Origin: Francisella adeliensis | GTDB lineage: Bacteria; Pseudomonadota; Gammaproteobacteria; Francisellales; Francisellaceae | Reading direction: 5' to 3' | NCBI RefSeq assembly: GCF_003290445.1 | Contig: NZ_CP021781.1 | Span: 1,674,001-1,738,000 of the forward strand | DNA length: 64,000 bases | Shown: positions 29,797 to 39,200 of the stretch, one piece after another | Layout of the letters: every line of letters begins with the position of its first letter | Position numbering within the stretch: the first letter of the stretch is position 1 | Position numbers and translations under genes: made by a program | The notes under the pieces: model-generated | Told to the model about the DNA's origin: nothing | Seen by the model: the letters and a program-made list of their open reading frames with translations, nothing else | Database searches by the model: none

Positions 29797-31251
29797 ATGG
29801 CAACTAGAACTTCAATACTCTTATCGGTTTTTACAAGTCTTGGGTTAATAGCATCAGTATATGCAGATGCAAGATCTGAAATTATCCTAGAAAATAACTG
29901 TAGCTATCCTGTACAGTTTGATATTGATGCAGATGGTTCAGGAAGCAATATATCTACAGAGCTAAAACCAAATCAATATTTTTTAGCAGGGAAGTATATA
30001 AATAATAATACATTTTCGCATACAACATCAGATATTAAAGTTTATTATAATGCAGGAACACATAAAGGGAGCATACAATATCTCCTAGAAAACGGCTGGA
30101 AAAGTAATTACGCTACTTTTAAAAAGCTGACCGGTGATATCGAAGTTGAACATGATAATTTACAACAAGATTATAAGAAAAATTGGCATAGTTATTCACC
30201 AAAGTTTTCACTTAAAATTCCGACATTTACAGTTTCTGCATGTTCAAGTAAAATGAATCTAAATGGAAGTTATTTAGAAAGTATTGATAGAGTTTTAATT
30301 TTTGGTGACAGTTTAAGTGACCCTGAAAATTTATATACATATACTGGAGGAGTTATACCAAAATCCACTCCATATTACAGCGGTATGTTCTCCAATGGGA
30401 TTGCTTGGTCAAATCAATTTAAAAATATGCTCAAGACATATAATATGAATGTTAGTAATTATGCCGTTGGAGGTGCAACGACAATTTTGATGCCTGAATG
30501 GGCTGACCTTGGTCTACCTTATAACCTTGGTGGAGAGCTAACTTTATATAATGTAGATAAAATACATTGGCCTAAAGATGAGCGGGTTTTAGCGATATTC
30601 TTTATTGGCGCTAACGATTATTTAACTGCTAGTAAAGATATGACTATCGCAGACATGGATCAAGCCACTAACAAAGTAGTCAATAAAATAATCACAAGCA
30701 TCAAAGAGGTTAATGCCGAAAAAACACTCATTATTGGTTTGCCTAATCTAGCACTAACTATAGAATCACAAGATAAAGGTAATCAGTCCACTCTTGAGTA
30801 TTTGAGCCTACATCATAATGAATTATTAGAGCATTTTGCTAACCTATCTGATTCTGTGAAATTTATTGATATATCCAAGATGTTTGTATCAATGCTAAAC
30901 GATACTGAAAATTTTAATAAAAAATTTAACACCAGAATAAACCCAAAACATCTTGGTGAGTCTTGTTGGAAAGGTGGTTACTTCTTAGGAAATTTAAACA
31001 CGGAACCAAGTGACGAGTTCTACCGTGAATTACTTCTAAAAAATAAAAATAATATAAGTGAAAAAAGTTTAACATTTATGAAAAGCATGCCTCTATCAGT
31101 CGATATTAAGGCTGCGATTATTGCTGGAGAAAGCGGGGAAATGTGTAATAACCCATGGGAGTATGTTTTCTGGGATAAAGTGCATCCAACATACCAGGTT
31201 CATAAAGCTCTATATCAATATGTTATGAATGAGATTGGGGTCAAACAATAA
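29797..31251 (+). CDS. secreted GDSL/SGNH-family lipase or acyltransferase
   Basis: 484 residues with a signal peptide (cleavage near VYADA, residue 23-24). Residues about 25-165 are a beta-rich N-terminal domain of unknown role containing two Cys (NNCSYP and SACSSK). The SGNH domain follows: block I LIFGDSLSDPEN, block II NYAVGGATT, block III IGANDYLTA, and block V DKVHPTYQVH carrying the catalytic Asp/His. This type includes secreted phospholipases and glycerophospholipid:cholesterol acyltransferases such as Legionella PlaA/PlaC. The resemblance is from motifs only, and the substrate is unknown. Transcribed away from the GH18-like gene across the perfect operator candidate. Confidence 0.85.
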   Translation: MATRTSILLSVFTSLGLIASVYADARSEIILENNCSYPVQFDIDADGSGSNISTELKPNQYFLAGKYINNNTFSHTTSDIKVYYNAGTHKGSIQYLLENGWKSNYATFKKLTGDIEVEHDNLQQDYKKNWHSYSPKFSLKIPTFTVSACSSKMNLNGSYLESIDRVLIFGDSLSDPENLYTYTGGVIPKSTPYYSGMFSNGIAWSNQFKNMLKTYNMNVSNYAVGGATTILMPEWADLGLPYNLGGELTLYNVDKIHWPKDERVLAIFFIGANDYLTASKDMTIADMDQATNKVVNKIITSIKEVNAEKTLIIGLPNLALTIESQDKGNQSTLEYLSLHHNELLEHFANLSDSVKFIDISKMFVSMLNDTENFNKKFNTRINPKHLGESCWKGGYFLGNLNTEPSDEFYRELLLKNKNNISEKSLTFMKSMPLSVDIKAAIIAGESGEMCNNPWEYVFWDKVHPTYQVHKALYQYVMNEIGVKQ

Positions 31252-31260
31252 TTCTAATGA

Positions 31261-31614
31261 TTACCCCCACTTCTGCTCATATTCCTTTTTATTCCAACCA
31301 GTTCTAGCAAAATCACCTTCTACTACTAATGGTCTTTTGAAAAGCAATGCATCTGTAACTAGGAGTTTGAAAGCCTCTTCTTCAGATAAGCTATCAAACT
31401 TTTCTTTTAAACCCATCTCTGTAAAAAGCTTCCCGTTTGAATTAAAAAGATCTATTACCTTAAAACCACCTATTTCTTTAATTTGTTGCATTTCTTGCCA
31501 TGTAGGCTTTTCTTTTCTCAAATTCATGTACTCTACTTTTCTACCCTTTTCTTCAAAAAACTTAAGAGCATTACGCACACTTGTACAATTATTGATTCCA
31601 AAAACTTTTATCAT
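31261..31614 (-). CDS. ArsC/Spx-like thioredoxin-fold protein
   Basis: 117 residues from ATG 31614, chosen because GGAG lies 9 bp upstream; an upstream in-frame ATG would overlap the marC stop. It begins MIKVFGINNCTSVRNALKFF, the ArsC-family start with one Cys (C10) and no CxxC. ALLFKRPLVVEGD is the conserved 'RP' region of the YffB/Spx/ArsC group. It may be a YffB-like reductase rather than a true arsenate reductase, and no arsenic genes are nearby. It follows marC with 26 bp, so co-transcription is likely. Confidence 0.82.
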   Translation of the reverse strand: MIKVFGINNCTSVRNALKFFEEKGRKVEYMNLRKEKPTWQEMQQIKEIGGFKVIDLFNSNGKLFTEMGLKEKFDSLSEEEAFKLLVTDALLFKRPLVVEGDFARTGWNKKEYEQKWG

Positions 31615-31640
31615 TTTTATCTCCGTAATTTCATTAAACA

Positions 31641-32264
31641 TTAAAAAAAGAATCCTTTTATACCATCAAACATCATTTCAACAGCTAAAGCTGTTAAAAA
31701 TAACCCCATAATTTTTGAGATTATATCCATTATATTATTACCTAAAACTTCTAGAATTTTAGGTAATTCTCTAAAAAATAACCAAAGTAAAAGAGCCACA
31801 AAAACTATACAAGCTGTAGCAATTATTTTAGCTTCTACTGTAGCAAAATAAACATGAACTTCTGAAATGGTCGCTACTAAAGTTCCAGGACCTGCTACCA
31901 AAGGCATTGCCATTGGTACTATCGCTAATTTTTTTGAATCAGTATGAACACTTGTGTTTTGAACTTGTGGAATAACTCCTATAACCCTCAAACCAAAGAA
32001 AAGCACAACAATACCTCCGCCAAATTTAAAAGCATTAATGTTTATACCAAAAGCATTTAATACGCTTATGCCAACCCATGCAACAATAGTTAGAATAATA
32101 AATACTGCGATAGCTACAGTAAGTGCAAAAACATTTTTCTCTTTCCTATTTAAAGAGTCAACTGCATTGAGATATATTCCAGAAATCGAAAATGGATTAA
32201 TTATAGTCAGTAAAGTAACTATAAATTTCAAGATTATCGTGAGATGAACGCCTAAAATTATCAT
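31641..32264 (-). CDS. marC: MarC-family integral membrane protein
   Basis: Inner-membrane protein of 207 residues with six hydrophobic segments. Family features are LLTIINPFSISGIYL near the N terminus, FGGGIVVLFFGLRVI, and MAMPLVAGPGTLVATI. The physiological role of MarC/UPF0056 is unknown; it is not a proven multiple-antibiotic-resistance protein. It lies between the Nudix gene and the ArsC-like gene on the minus strand. Confidence 0.85.
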   Translation of the reverse strand: MIILGVHLTIILKFIVTLLTIINPFSISGIYLNAVDSLNRKEKNVFALTVAIAVFIILTIVAWVGISVLNAFGININAFKFGGGIVVLFFGLRVIGVIPQVQNTSVHTDSKKLAIVPMAMPLVAGPGTLVATISEVHVYFATVEAKIIATACIVFVALLLWLFFRELPKILEVLGNNIMDIISKIMGLFLTALAVEMMFDGIKGFFF

Positions 32265-32326
32265 TAGATTTTTAATTTTAATATAACTGTTATAGATAGT
32301 ATTTATCTACGGGCAAAATGTAAACC

Positions 32327-32932
32327 CTACTCAAAATATATTTGATTATTATTATATGTTTTTAGAATTATATCTAACTCTTGTTTAGTAAGTTTATGAG
32401 ATAATTTTGGTAGGTTTTCCATATCAAACCAATCAACTTCTGTTACTTCAAAGTTAGGGTTATTTTCGCCACCAACTATTTCAGCTAAAAAAACTAAACT
32501 ATAAACATTATAGATCTCACTTTGAGTGTAATTATTTCTATCCATCAATGCTAAAAATTTTGTAACTTTTATGTCAAAGCCAGTCTCTTCTTTAACCTCT
32601 TTTACACAGGTTTCAACCGGAGATAAATCAATATCGCACCACCCACCTGGAATAGTCCACTCGCCAGGAGTGTCTATATCTTGAGCCATCAAAAGCTTAC
32701 CATCATTGATAATAACGACTCTTACACCAGGTTGAGGAGTAGGATAATAAGTATCTCGATATATATCATACGGTTGAACTTCAGACTTTATATATTCATG
32801 AAGCATTTTAGTGCTTAACTCTAAAAGCTCATGATAATTATCCAATGCATATTCACATTTAGAATACACAACTCCTGTATGAGCTATCGCATTTACTTTT
32901 TTTATAAATTCAAAGATTTTATCTTGATTCAT
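32327..32932 (-). CDS. Nudix hydrolase with N-terminal helical domain
   Basis: 201 residues. Residues about 1-60 form the helical 'Nudix_N' type domain (FIKKVNAIAHTGVVYSKCEY). Residues about 67-190 are a Nudix fold. The Nudix box reads GWCDIDLSPVETCVKEVKEE followed by TGF, so the usual Arg before the first Glu of REUxEE is Lys here. Family members with this N-terminal domain hydrolyse nucleotide-sugar or ADP-ribose-like substrates. The start codon lies inside the 3' end of a short upstream gene, so translation is probably coupled. Confidence 0.82.
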   Translation of the reverse strand: MNQDKIFEFIKKVNAIAHTGVVYSKCEYALDNYHELLELSTKMLHEYIKSEVQPYDIYRDTYYPTPQPGVRVVIINDGKLLMAQDIDTPGEWTIPGGWCDIDLSPVETCVKEVKEETGFDIKVTKFLALMDRNNYTQSEIYNVYSLVFLAEIVGGENNPNFEVTEVDWFDMENLPKLSHKLTKQELDIILKTYNNNQIYFE

Positions 32933-33089
32933 TTTTTGGTATTTTATTAGAAGCTGATGATGTCATCTTATCGTTTCCAAGATTACTTTTATCGCGTTTT
33001 TTTACAATAGTAAAAATAGTTATACCTATTACTGATATAGCCAAAACCACAAAAAATATTTGTGTAAACAAAAACACTGCTTGTTGCAT
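32919..33089 (-). CDS. small single-pass membrane protein (56 aa)
   Basis: Starts at ATG 33089 with AAGG about 10 bp upstream. The product has one hydrophobic helix (FTQIFFVVLAISVIGITIF) followed by a basic, Ser/Asn-rich tail. Its last 14 bp overlap the start of the Nudix gene in another frame, typical of translational coupling. No family recognised. The next gene upstream on the strand lies 11 bp away. Confidence 0.6.
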   Translation of the reverse strand: MQQAVFLFTQIFFVVLAISVIGITIFTIVKKRDKSNLGNDKMTSSASNKIPKNESR

Positions 33090-33100
33090 ATTATTAAACC

Positions 33101-33316
33101 TTATTTATTCTTTTTATGCCCTTTCTTATTTGGCTTACAAGCTTTTAATTCATCCCTTGTAGTTGCTTTCTCAACACAAGACATACCTTCTTGCATTCTT
33201 GTAATTATCTGCTGTTTTTTAGCTTCAAATTTTTGTTGATGATTATCCGAATCTTGGGAATCTGCAAAAACCATAAAAGGTATTAGTAACACTGTTGACA
33301 ATAATACTTTTTTCAT
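33101..33316 (-). CDS. small periplasmic hypothetical protein
   Basis: 71 residues: a signal peptide (MKKVLLSTVLLIPFMVFADS) followed by a highly charged, probably helical mature part with two Cys (MSCVEKA and KACKPNK) and a Lys-rich end. AAGGA precedes the ATG. The helical region with two cysteines loosely recalls small periplasmic stress proteins, but I do not assign a family. Only 11 bp separate it from the next small membrane protein gene, so the three genes down to the Nudix hydrolase probably form one operon. Confidence 0.65.
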   Translation of the reverse strand: MKKVLLSTVLLIPFMVFADSQDSDNHQQKFEAKKQQIITRMQEGMSCVEKATTRDELKACKPNKKGHKKNK

Positions 33317-33376
33317 ATCGATAATCCTTAAATGCTAATTGACTACAACCTCAATAATACCATAACACAGAACTTA

Positions 33377-34891
33377 TTACTGCTTTTTAATATCGGCGAT
33401 TTTGGCTTTCCAGACTTTAGGACCTTGCTGATGAGCAGACACCCCATTTGAGTCAACAGCCACTGTTACCGGCATATCTTCTACTTCAAACTCATAGATA
33501 GCTTCCATACCTAAATCTTCAAAACCAACAACTTTTGCTTGCTTGATAGATTTAGAAATAAGGTAAGCTGCTCCGCCTACTCCCATAAGATATATAGCTT
33601 TGTTTTTCTTGATTGAATCAATAGTATCTTGTCCACGCTCAGATTTACCTATCATACCCATTACACCTACGTTTTCTAGCATAAACGGCGTGAACTTATC
33701 CATTCTAGTTGCTGTTGTAGGACCAGCTGGACCAACTACTTCATCACCTACAGGGTCTACAGGGCCTACATAATAGATAAATTTATCTTTTAAGTTCACA
33801 GGAAACTCTTCACCAGCTTCATACATATCTTTTAAACGTTTATGAGCAGCATCACGACCAGTAAGAATTTTACCACTAAGTAAAATATTGTCACCCGACT
33901 TTAATTTTTGAAAATCTTCTTTTGTTGCAGTTTCAAGATCAATACGCACAACATCATCATTTTGACTCTGCTCGATAACTGGCCAGTCCTCTAATTTTGG
34001 AGAAGGTAAATATACAGCTCCAGAGCCATCAAGTGTAAAATGCACATGACGAGTAGCAGCACAGTTTGGTATAAGTGCTACAGGCTTACAAGCCGCATGT
34101 GTTGGGTACTCGTTAATCTTCACGTCAAGCACAGTTGTAAGACCACCAAGACCTTGCGCCCCTATACCTAAAGCATTAACCCGATTAAAAATCTCTAGCC
34201 TTAACTCTTCAGTCTCATTTTGTGGGCCGTTTTTGATAATATCTTGCATATTTATCTCTTCACCAAGCGACTCTTTAGCTAAAAGCATAGATTTTTCAGC
34301 GGTACCACCAACGCCTATACCAATTATACCTGGTGGACACCAGCCAGCACCCATAGTTGGCAACATTTCTTCTACCCAATCAGCAATACTATCACTAGGG
34401 TTTAGTACTTTAAACTTTGATTTAAACTCTGATCCCCCACCCTTTGCAGCAATATCAATATCAATCTTATCGCCATGTACTAAATCTATATGCACTATAG
34501 CAGGAGTATTATCTTTTGTATTTTTTCTTGCACCATGTGGTGGAAATACCATAGATGCTCTAAGAGGATTATGCTCATCAGCGTAACCTTTTTTTACACC
34601 CTCATTTACAAGTTCTGTAATTGTGCGACTAGTATCATCAAGTTTCGCATCCATACCAACCTTCACAAATGCACAAACCATACCTGTATCTTGACAAATT
34701 GGGCGTTGTCCATAAGCAGACATTCTTGAATTTATCAAGATTTGAGCCATTGCATCTTTTGCTGGTTTTGACTCTTCACGATTGTAAGCTTCGTACATTG
34801 CATCTACGAAATCTTTTGGATGGTAGTAAGAAATATACTGTAAAGCATCCGCTACACTATCAATTAGATCTTGAGTTTTAATAACTGCCAT
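33377..34891 (-). CDS. fumA: fumarate hydratase, class I
   Basis: Iron-sulfur TCA-cycle enzyme that interconverts fumarate and malate. A single 504-residue chain carries both alpha-like and beta-like parts: CQDTGMVCAF (cluster Cys), KGGGSEFKSKF, GIGIGGTAEK-type GVGGTAEKSML, LIPNCAATRHVHF, then the beta-part with TGRDAAHKRL and the conserved GPTTATRMD. It is slightly shorter than E. coli FumA/B (548). AAGG precedes the ATG. No partner subunit is needed. Confidence 0.92.
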   Translation of the reverse strand: MAVIKTQDLIDSVADALQYISYYHPKDFVDAMYEAYNREESKPAKDAMAQILINSRMSAYGQRPICQDTGMVCAFVKVGMDAKLDDTSRTITELVNEGVKKGYADEHNPLRASMVFPPHGARKNTKDNTPAIVHIDLVHGDKIDIDIAAKGGGSEFKSKFKVLNPSDSIADWVEEMLPTMGAGWCPPGIIGIGVGGTAEKSMLLAKESLGEEINMQDIIKNGPQNETEELRLEIFNRVNALGIGAQGLGGLTTVLDVKINEYPTHAACKPVALIPNCAATRHVHFTLDGSGAVYLPSPKLEDWPVIEQSQNDDVVRIDLETATKEDFQKLKSGDNILLSGKILTGRDAAHKRLKDMYEAGEEFPVNLKDKFIYYVGPVDPVGDEVVGPAGPTTATRMDKFTPFMLENVGVMGMIGKSERGQDTIDSIKKNKAIYLMGVGGAAYLISKSIKQAKVVGFEDLGMEAIYEFEVEDMPVTVAVDSNGVSAHQQGPKVWKAKIADIKKQ

Positions 34892-34971
34892 AATTTATAT
34901 TACCTTGAGTTTTACTATTTAGAATTGCTACAAAGTATTATAACAGTTGTAATATTTTTTTTAAGCTTGTT

Positions 34972-35850
34972 TTATATTGAAGTCTTAGAGTCTTTTAAAG
35001 ATGCTATAACCAGATTAATAACATTGTAGCCAATCACCAAAATCAACAAACAATGAAGCTGAAATGTCGTTAATGATGTAACAATATTAAAACCAATCAT
35101 GACACCAACAATACCAAACAACCCAACTATAAGAATTTTTTTAAGAGGAATTCTACCTGCAAAGATAAATGCAAAAGTAGTAACTGGTTGCTGAATAGCT
35201 CCAGCTGTAGTCATAATAGGAAAGGCCACTAATGGAGACATTCCAAGCAAAAAGAGTATCGCCTGCACTATTGCAAATAACCCAACCCCAAAGCAAACTA
35301 AGAACCCAGCGATAAACATCCCAAAAAAACCTAATACGAGCTTAGTACCAGCTAATGCGACCAAACTTCCTCCTATTGGAATTAAACCTAATAGGTTAGT
35401 AAGTAGCAAAAAAATAACAACTACAAACGAGCTTATCATGATAAGTCTAATTTTCTTTGCATCTATTTTTGAGGCATATATACCACCAATAAATCCTCCC
35501 AGGGTCGCTCCTAAAACTAAAGTGATTAGCGTTAAGGCATCAACATGTAAAACCCCTAAAAAAAAGACCGCCTCTATAGCTCCTGGAACAACTTGAGCAC
35601 CATTAGCTAAAGCTGGTAAATCTGCATCTTTTACAAGTTTAAATGTCTTTGCTATAGCAATATTTATTGCAAAGCTTCCAACACCTATTGTATCTCCTAT
35701 AAACGCTATAACTCCTGAGAAAGCTAGCATTATCGCCTGCCAGAAACTTAAAGTTGTTTCTTTATCTTGATGTGTTGCAACTTTATATACCATATATGAA
35801 AAACATGATAATGTTAAAATCACGATTAGTGTAACGACTATAAAATACAT
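34972..35850 (-). CDS. TSUP (TauE/SafE)-family permease
   Basis: Integral membrane protein with about eight hydrophobic segments and two related halves: FSGVIAFIGDTIGVGSFAINI in the first and FAIVQAILFLLGMSPLVAFP in the second, both typical of TSUP permeases that move small sulfur or carboxylate anions. I use ATG 35850 (292 residues, AGGT 4 bp before it). A TTG at 35910 would add 20 residues without a ribosome site. The substrate is unknown. Confidence 0.8.
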   Translation of the reverse strand: MYFIVVTLIVILTLSCFSYMVYKVATHQDKETTLSFWQAIMLAFSGVIAFIGDTIGVGSFAINIAIAKTFKLVKDADLPALANGAQVVPGAIEAVFFLGVLHVDALTLITLVLGATLGGFIGGIYASKIDAKKIRLIMISSFVVVIFLLLTNLLGLIPIGGSLVALAGTKLVLGFFGMFIAGFLVCFGVGLFAIVQAILFLLGMSPLVAFPIMTTAGAIQQPVTTFAFIFAGRIPLKKILIVGLFGIVGVMIGFNIVTSLTTFQLHCLLILVIGYNVINLVIASLKDSKTSI

Positions 35851-35939
35851 ATACCTATGAACATCTCCAATAAAAGATAAATATTGTACTGTTTTGATTC
35901 TAAAAAACAATTTTGATATTGCAAAACCTAATCTGTGTA

Positions 35940-36134
35940 CTAAATGTTTATTAGTGTTACATACACAATACTACTCACACAAAAAAATACAAACGCTACT
36001 ATCACAGCATTTATCATATAATCTTTGCGCGACTGCAAGAGTCCTCTTTTGAAACTAAACCTATACAAAACACGAGCTACAACTACTGTAACTATCAATG
36101 CCACTACAACTGCTAACAAACTTGCCAAAATCAT
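35940..36134 (-). CDS. small two-helix membrane protein (64 aa)
   Basis: 64 residues with two hydrophobic helices (ILASLLAVVVALIVTVVVAR and NAVIVAFVFFCVSSIVYVTL) joined by a basic loop with RKDY. It starts 3 bp after the recG stop on the same strand, so it is almost certainly co-transcribed and perhaps translationally coupled. No family recognised. Confidence 0.65.
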   Translation of the reverse strand: MILASLLAVVVALIVTVVVARVLYRFSFKRGLLQSRKDYMINAVIVAFVFFCVSSIVYVTLINI

Positions 36135-36137
36135 CTT

Positions 36138-38174
36138 CTACACATCCACAAAACTTATATTTTTATCAAACCATTTTTCAATCAACTTATCCGCCACCTT
36201 AGGTTCATTTTCATTTATTTCATCAGCTAATTCTGAGACTTTCTCAAAACTATCATAATACTCATTTATATCGAAAGTTGTAAATGATGATAATCCAGAC
36301 TGTTCTTTACCAAGTACATCTCCAGCACCTCGAATTTCTAAATCTTTTTCTGCCAAATAAAAACCATCTTGTGACTCGCGAATAAGAGACAACCTTTTCT
36401 TGCCAATCTCACTAATTTTATCACTATATAGTAATATACAATAACTCTCTTTTGAGCCTCTCCCAACCCTACCACGCAACTGATGAAGTTGTGAAATACC
36501 TAGCCTTTCGGCGTTATCTATTATCATAATACTTGCATTTGGCACATCGACCCCAACCTCAATTACAGTTGTAGCAACCAATATATCGTATTTAGCAGCT
36601 TTGAAATCACTCATAACTTGGACTTTTTCTTTAGACTTCATGCTCCCATAAACCAAACCAACCCTTTCAGCACCCAGCTCTTGCGAAAGCTCTTGATGTA
36701 GTGATTTGACATCTTGTAAAGTATCTAGCTCTTCCGATTCTTCGACTAGTGGACAGACCCAATAAATCTGTTCTTTATTTGCAACAGCTTGTTTTAATTT
36801 AGCAATAAGATTTTGCTTTTTAGTTCGGTTGAGAATAGTTGTAGTTATTGGCTTACGATTTGGTGGTAGCTCATCAAGTATCGAGAGCTTTAAGTTACCA
36901 TACAAAGTCATCGCTAGAGTTCTAGGAATAGGCGTTGCAGATATTATTAGTTGATGTGGAGCTTGAAAACCCACGCCACTACCTTTTTGCATAAGGGCTA
37001 GGCGTTGTTCCACACCAAAGCGATGTTGCTCATCGACTACTACTAACCCAAGATTGTTATATTCTACTCGTTCTTGAAATATTGCGTGCGTGCCAACTAC
37101 TATACATTTTTTAAGCGTACTTACCTTCTCTAGACTAGTTCGAGTTTGCTTAGCTGTTAGCTTACCTAGAAGTGGCACCACCTCAATATCTGTATCAGCA
37201 AAAAAATCACTCAAGAATGCAAAATGTTGCTCTGCCAATATTTCAGTAGGTGCCATTATCGCAGCTTGATAACCTGAGCTTACACAAGCATATAGCGCCA
37301 TTGTCGCAACTATAGTTTTACCAGCCCCCACATCGCCTTGAAGCAGACGTATCATAGTATTATTACTGCGTACATCTGTGAGAATTTCAGCTATAGTTCT
37401 ATCTTGAGCTATTGTAAGTTCATAGGGAAATTTTTGTTTGAAGCTTAATAAATCTTTATCAGCAACTTTTAGACTAGGCGAGCTAGTTTTAGTGCTATCC
37501 TTTTTTACACTTTCTTCCGCTAACTTATAAGCAATCATCTCTTCAAATTTTATAGAGTAACGAGCTTTTAGAAGATATCTTTCTTCAAGAGTATTTGCTA
37601 ATGCGTGGATTATGTACAATGAATCTGTATAATCTAATAAACTATATTTCTTTAAATATTTTTGAGGCAATAAATTCTCAACAGTCTTTGACTGTAATAC
37701 CTTCAACACTATATTAGACACAACCTTATCAGAAATTTTTGCCAACCGATAAACCGCTGATATCTTCTGTTCAATCGTTGATTTGCCGTTCTTAACAATT
37801 GACCACTCAGGATGTACCATTTGTGTACTTGAAGATAAATCCACCTTACCATAACATCGCACAGTTTCAGCATTCTCAAGCATAGATATTTGATTTGGAT
37901 AAAAGCGAAACATCACAATAGTACAGCTAGCAGTATTATCTGTAACTACAAATTTCAGAAACTTCCTCCCAAATCTATTATGGCTAATATGACTAATTCG
38001 GCCTTCTATAAGATATGTATAACCAAGCTGAAGATTTGCTATAGGTGTAACATTTCGAGTATCTTTATACGCTTTTGGAAATATAGTTAAAATTTTCTCA
38101 GGAGTATTTATTCCATATTTTTCAAGCATTTTTACAGTAGCCTCACCTACACCGGAGCAATCTAACAATTCCAT
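36138..38174 (-). CDS. recG: ATP-dependent DNA helicase RecG
   Basis: Branch-migration helicase that remodels stalled forks and Holliday junctions. 678 residues. The N-terminal wedge/OB domain includes LQLGYTYLIEGRISHI. The helicase core has Walker A LLQGDVGAGKTIVA, DEQH (VVDEQHRFGVEQR), motif III SATPIPRTLAMT, and motif VI QLHQLRGRVGRG. It ends in the wedge-associated tail. Length and motifs are normal. Confidence 0.96.
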   Translation of the reverse strand: MELLDCSGVGEATVKMLEKYGINTPEKILTIFPKAYKDTRNVTPIANLQLGYTYLIEGRISHISHNRFGRKFLKFVVTDNTASCTIVMFRFYPNQISMLENAETVRCYGKVDLSSSTQMVHPEWSIVKNGKSTIEQKISAVYRLAKISDKVVSNIVLKVLQSKTVENLLPQKYLKKYSLLDYTDSLYIIHALANTLEERYLLKARYSIKFEEMIAYKLAEESVKKDSTKTSSPSLKVADKDLLSFKQKFPYELTIAQDRTIAEILTDVRSNNTMIRLLQGDVGAGKTIVATMALYACVSSGYQAAIMAPTEILAEQHFAFLSDFFADTDIEVVPLLGKLTAKQTRTSLEKVSTLKKCIVVGTHAIFQERVEYNNLGLVVVDEQHRFGVEQRLALMQKGSGVGFQAPHQLIISATPIPRTLAMTLYGNLKLSILDELPPNRKPITTTILNRTKKQNLIAKLKQAVANKEQIYWVCPLVEESEELDTLQDVKSLHQELSQELGAERVGLVYGSMKSKEKVQVMSDFKAAKYDILVATTVIEVGVDVPNASIMIIDNAERLGISQLHQLRGRVGRGSKESYCILLYSDKISEIGKKRLSLIRESQDGFYLAEKDLEIRGAGDVLGKEQSGLSSFTTFDINEYYDSFEKVSELADEINENEPKVADKLIEKWFDKNISFVDV

Positions 38175-38309
38175 AAAACACTTAAAAAACGAAACAAAAC
38201 TATATAAATTTTAACAGCTTGATAGTAAATGTGAACAAACTCATTGCTAAAGTAAGTCATTATTGATAAATTCTTCGTATATATAATATATTAATACAGG
38301 CGATTTATA

Positions 38310-38609
38310 ATGCTGAAAAAATCTCTACTATTACTGGCTCCGTTATCAATAATAGCACTAGCCCTTTCAAGTTGTGGTCAAACGGGAGATCTCTACCTAC
38401 CTAAGAAAGAGGTAGTTAGCTCAGGCTCAACTATTGCTGCTTCTGGCTCGACAATTGCTAAAAAAGACACTGTGAAAGTCGATAACGACCCTACTTCACC
38501 AGTAAGAAGTAGTGATCCACAAGCCACAGAATTAATCGATTCTGGCGATGGTTCTGGCTTCCAACAGAACATAATGAACTCAGCAGGAGCTGGTGGCCCT
38601 CCAGTTTAA
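38310..38609 (+). CDS. lptM: LptM-like lipoprotein
   Basis: 99 residues: a lipoprotein signal peptide with the lipobox ending LSSC, then CGQTGDLYLPKKE. The pattern C-G-x-x-G-x-L-Y-x-P directly after the lipidated Cys is the hallmark of LptM (YifL), which assists assembly of the LptDE LPS translocon. The tail is Ser/Thr/Asp/Gly-rich, longer than in E. coli and of low complexity, ending in GAGGPPV. Lipidation is seen from the sequence; the role is family inference. Confidence 0.78.
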   Translation: MLKKSLLLLAPLSIIALALSSCGQTGDLYLPKKEVVSSGSTIAASGSTIAKKDTVKVDNDPTSPVRSSDPQATELIDSGDGSGFQQNIMNSAGAGGPPV

Positions 38610-38664
38610 AAACTACATTTACCAAAAAAAAGATCCATCTACTCATCTTATCTGAATTTAAGCA

Positions 38665-38693
38665 TTTACTTTTTGGCTTAAAAGTACTAAAAT
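38665..38693 (+). promoter_or_regulatory. promoter of rpmB-rpmG
   Basis: -35 TTTACT (38665-38670), a 17-bp spacer and -10 TAAAAT (38688-38693), about 58 bp upstream of the rpmB start. An AAAGGAGGG ribosome site follows at about 38733-38741. Confidence 0.6.
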
Positions 38694-38750
38694 TGTCGAG
38701 ATATTCTTAAAATGATAATAATGATTATGCCCAAAGGAGGGTTCTAAAAA

Positions 38751-38987
38751 ATGTCTAAAGTATGTATGGTTACAGGCAAAAGGCCTGCTACAGGAAACAA
38801 TGTATCTCACGCTATGAACAAAACTAGAAGAAGATTTCTACCAAATCTTCACACTCATAGATTTTGGGTTGAAAGCGAGAACAAATATATTAAATTAAAA
38901 GTTAGTGCTAAAGGCATGAGAATTATTGACAAAAAAGGTATTGATTCAGTTTTAACTGAAATTCGTGCTAATGGTCATAAAGTATAA
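38751..38987 (+). CDS. rpmB: 50S ribosomal protein L28
   Basis: 78 residues beginning [20 protein letters not shown], with the conserved [17 protein letters not shown] segment. A strong AAAGGAGGG site lies before the ATG. L33 follows 24 bp downstream, the usual rpmB-rpmG pair. Confidence 0.97.
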   Translation: MSKVCMVTGKRPATGNNVSHAMNKTRRRFLPNLHTHRFWVESENKYIKLKVSAKGMRIIDKKGIDSVLTEIRANGHKV

Positions 38988-39011
38988 AATATTTAATAAA
39001 GGATAAATACA

Positions 39012-39167
39012 ATGAGAGAAAAAATCAGATTAGTTTCTTCTGCTAAAACAGGTCACTTCTACACTACTACAAAAAATAAAAGAGAAATGCCTGGGAAAAT
39101 GGAAATCAAAAAGTTTGATCCTGTAGTGCGTAAGCATGTGATGTATAAGGAAGCTAAAATCAAATAG
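39012..39167 (+). CDS. rpmG: 50S ribosomal protein L33
   Basis: A 51-residue product from ATG 39012 to TAG 39167: [20 protein letters not shown], then [20 protein letters not shown] and [11 protein letters not shown]. Typical gammaproteobacterial L33 without the zinc-binding Cys pairs. AAAGGA precedes it. Confidence 0.97.
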   Translation: MREKIRLVSSAKTGHFYTTTKNKREMPGKMEIKKFDPVVRKHVMYKEAKIK

Positions 39168-39200
39168 GATTCTTCTAACCCTCAACTAGGAAACCTTCTC

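Noticed and set aside
31251-31711. Plus-strand frame of 160 codons (31229-31711)
   Set aside because: Shadow of the ArsC-like and marC genes on the minus strand; no protein features.
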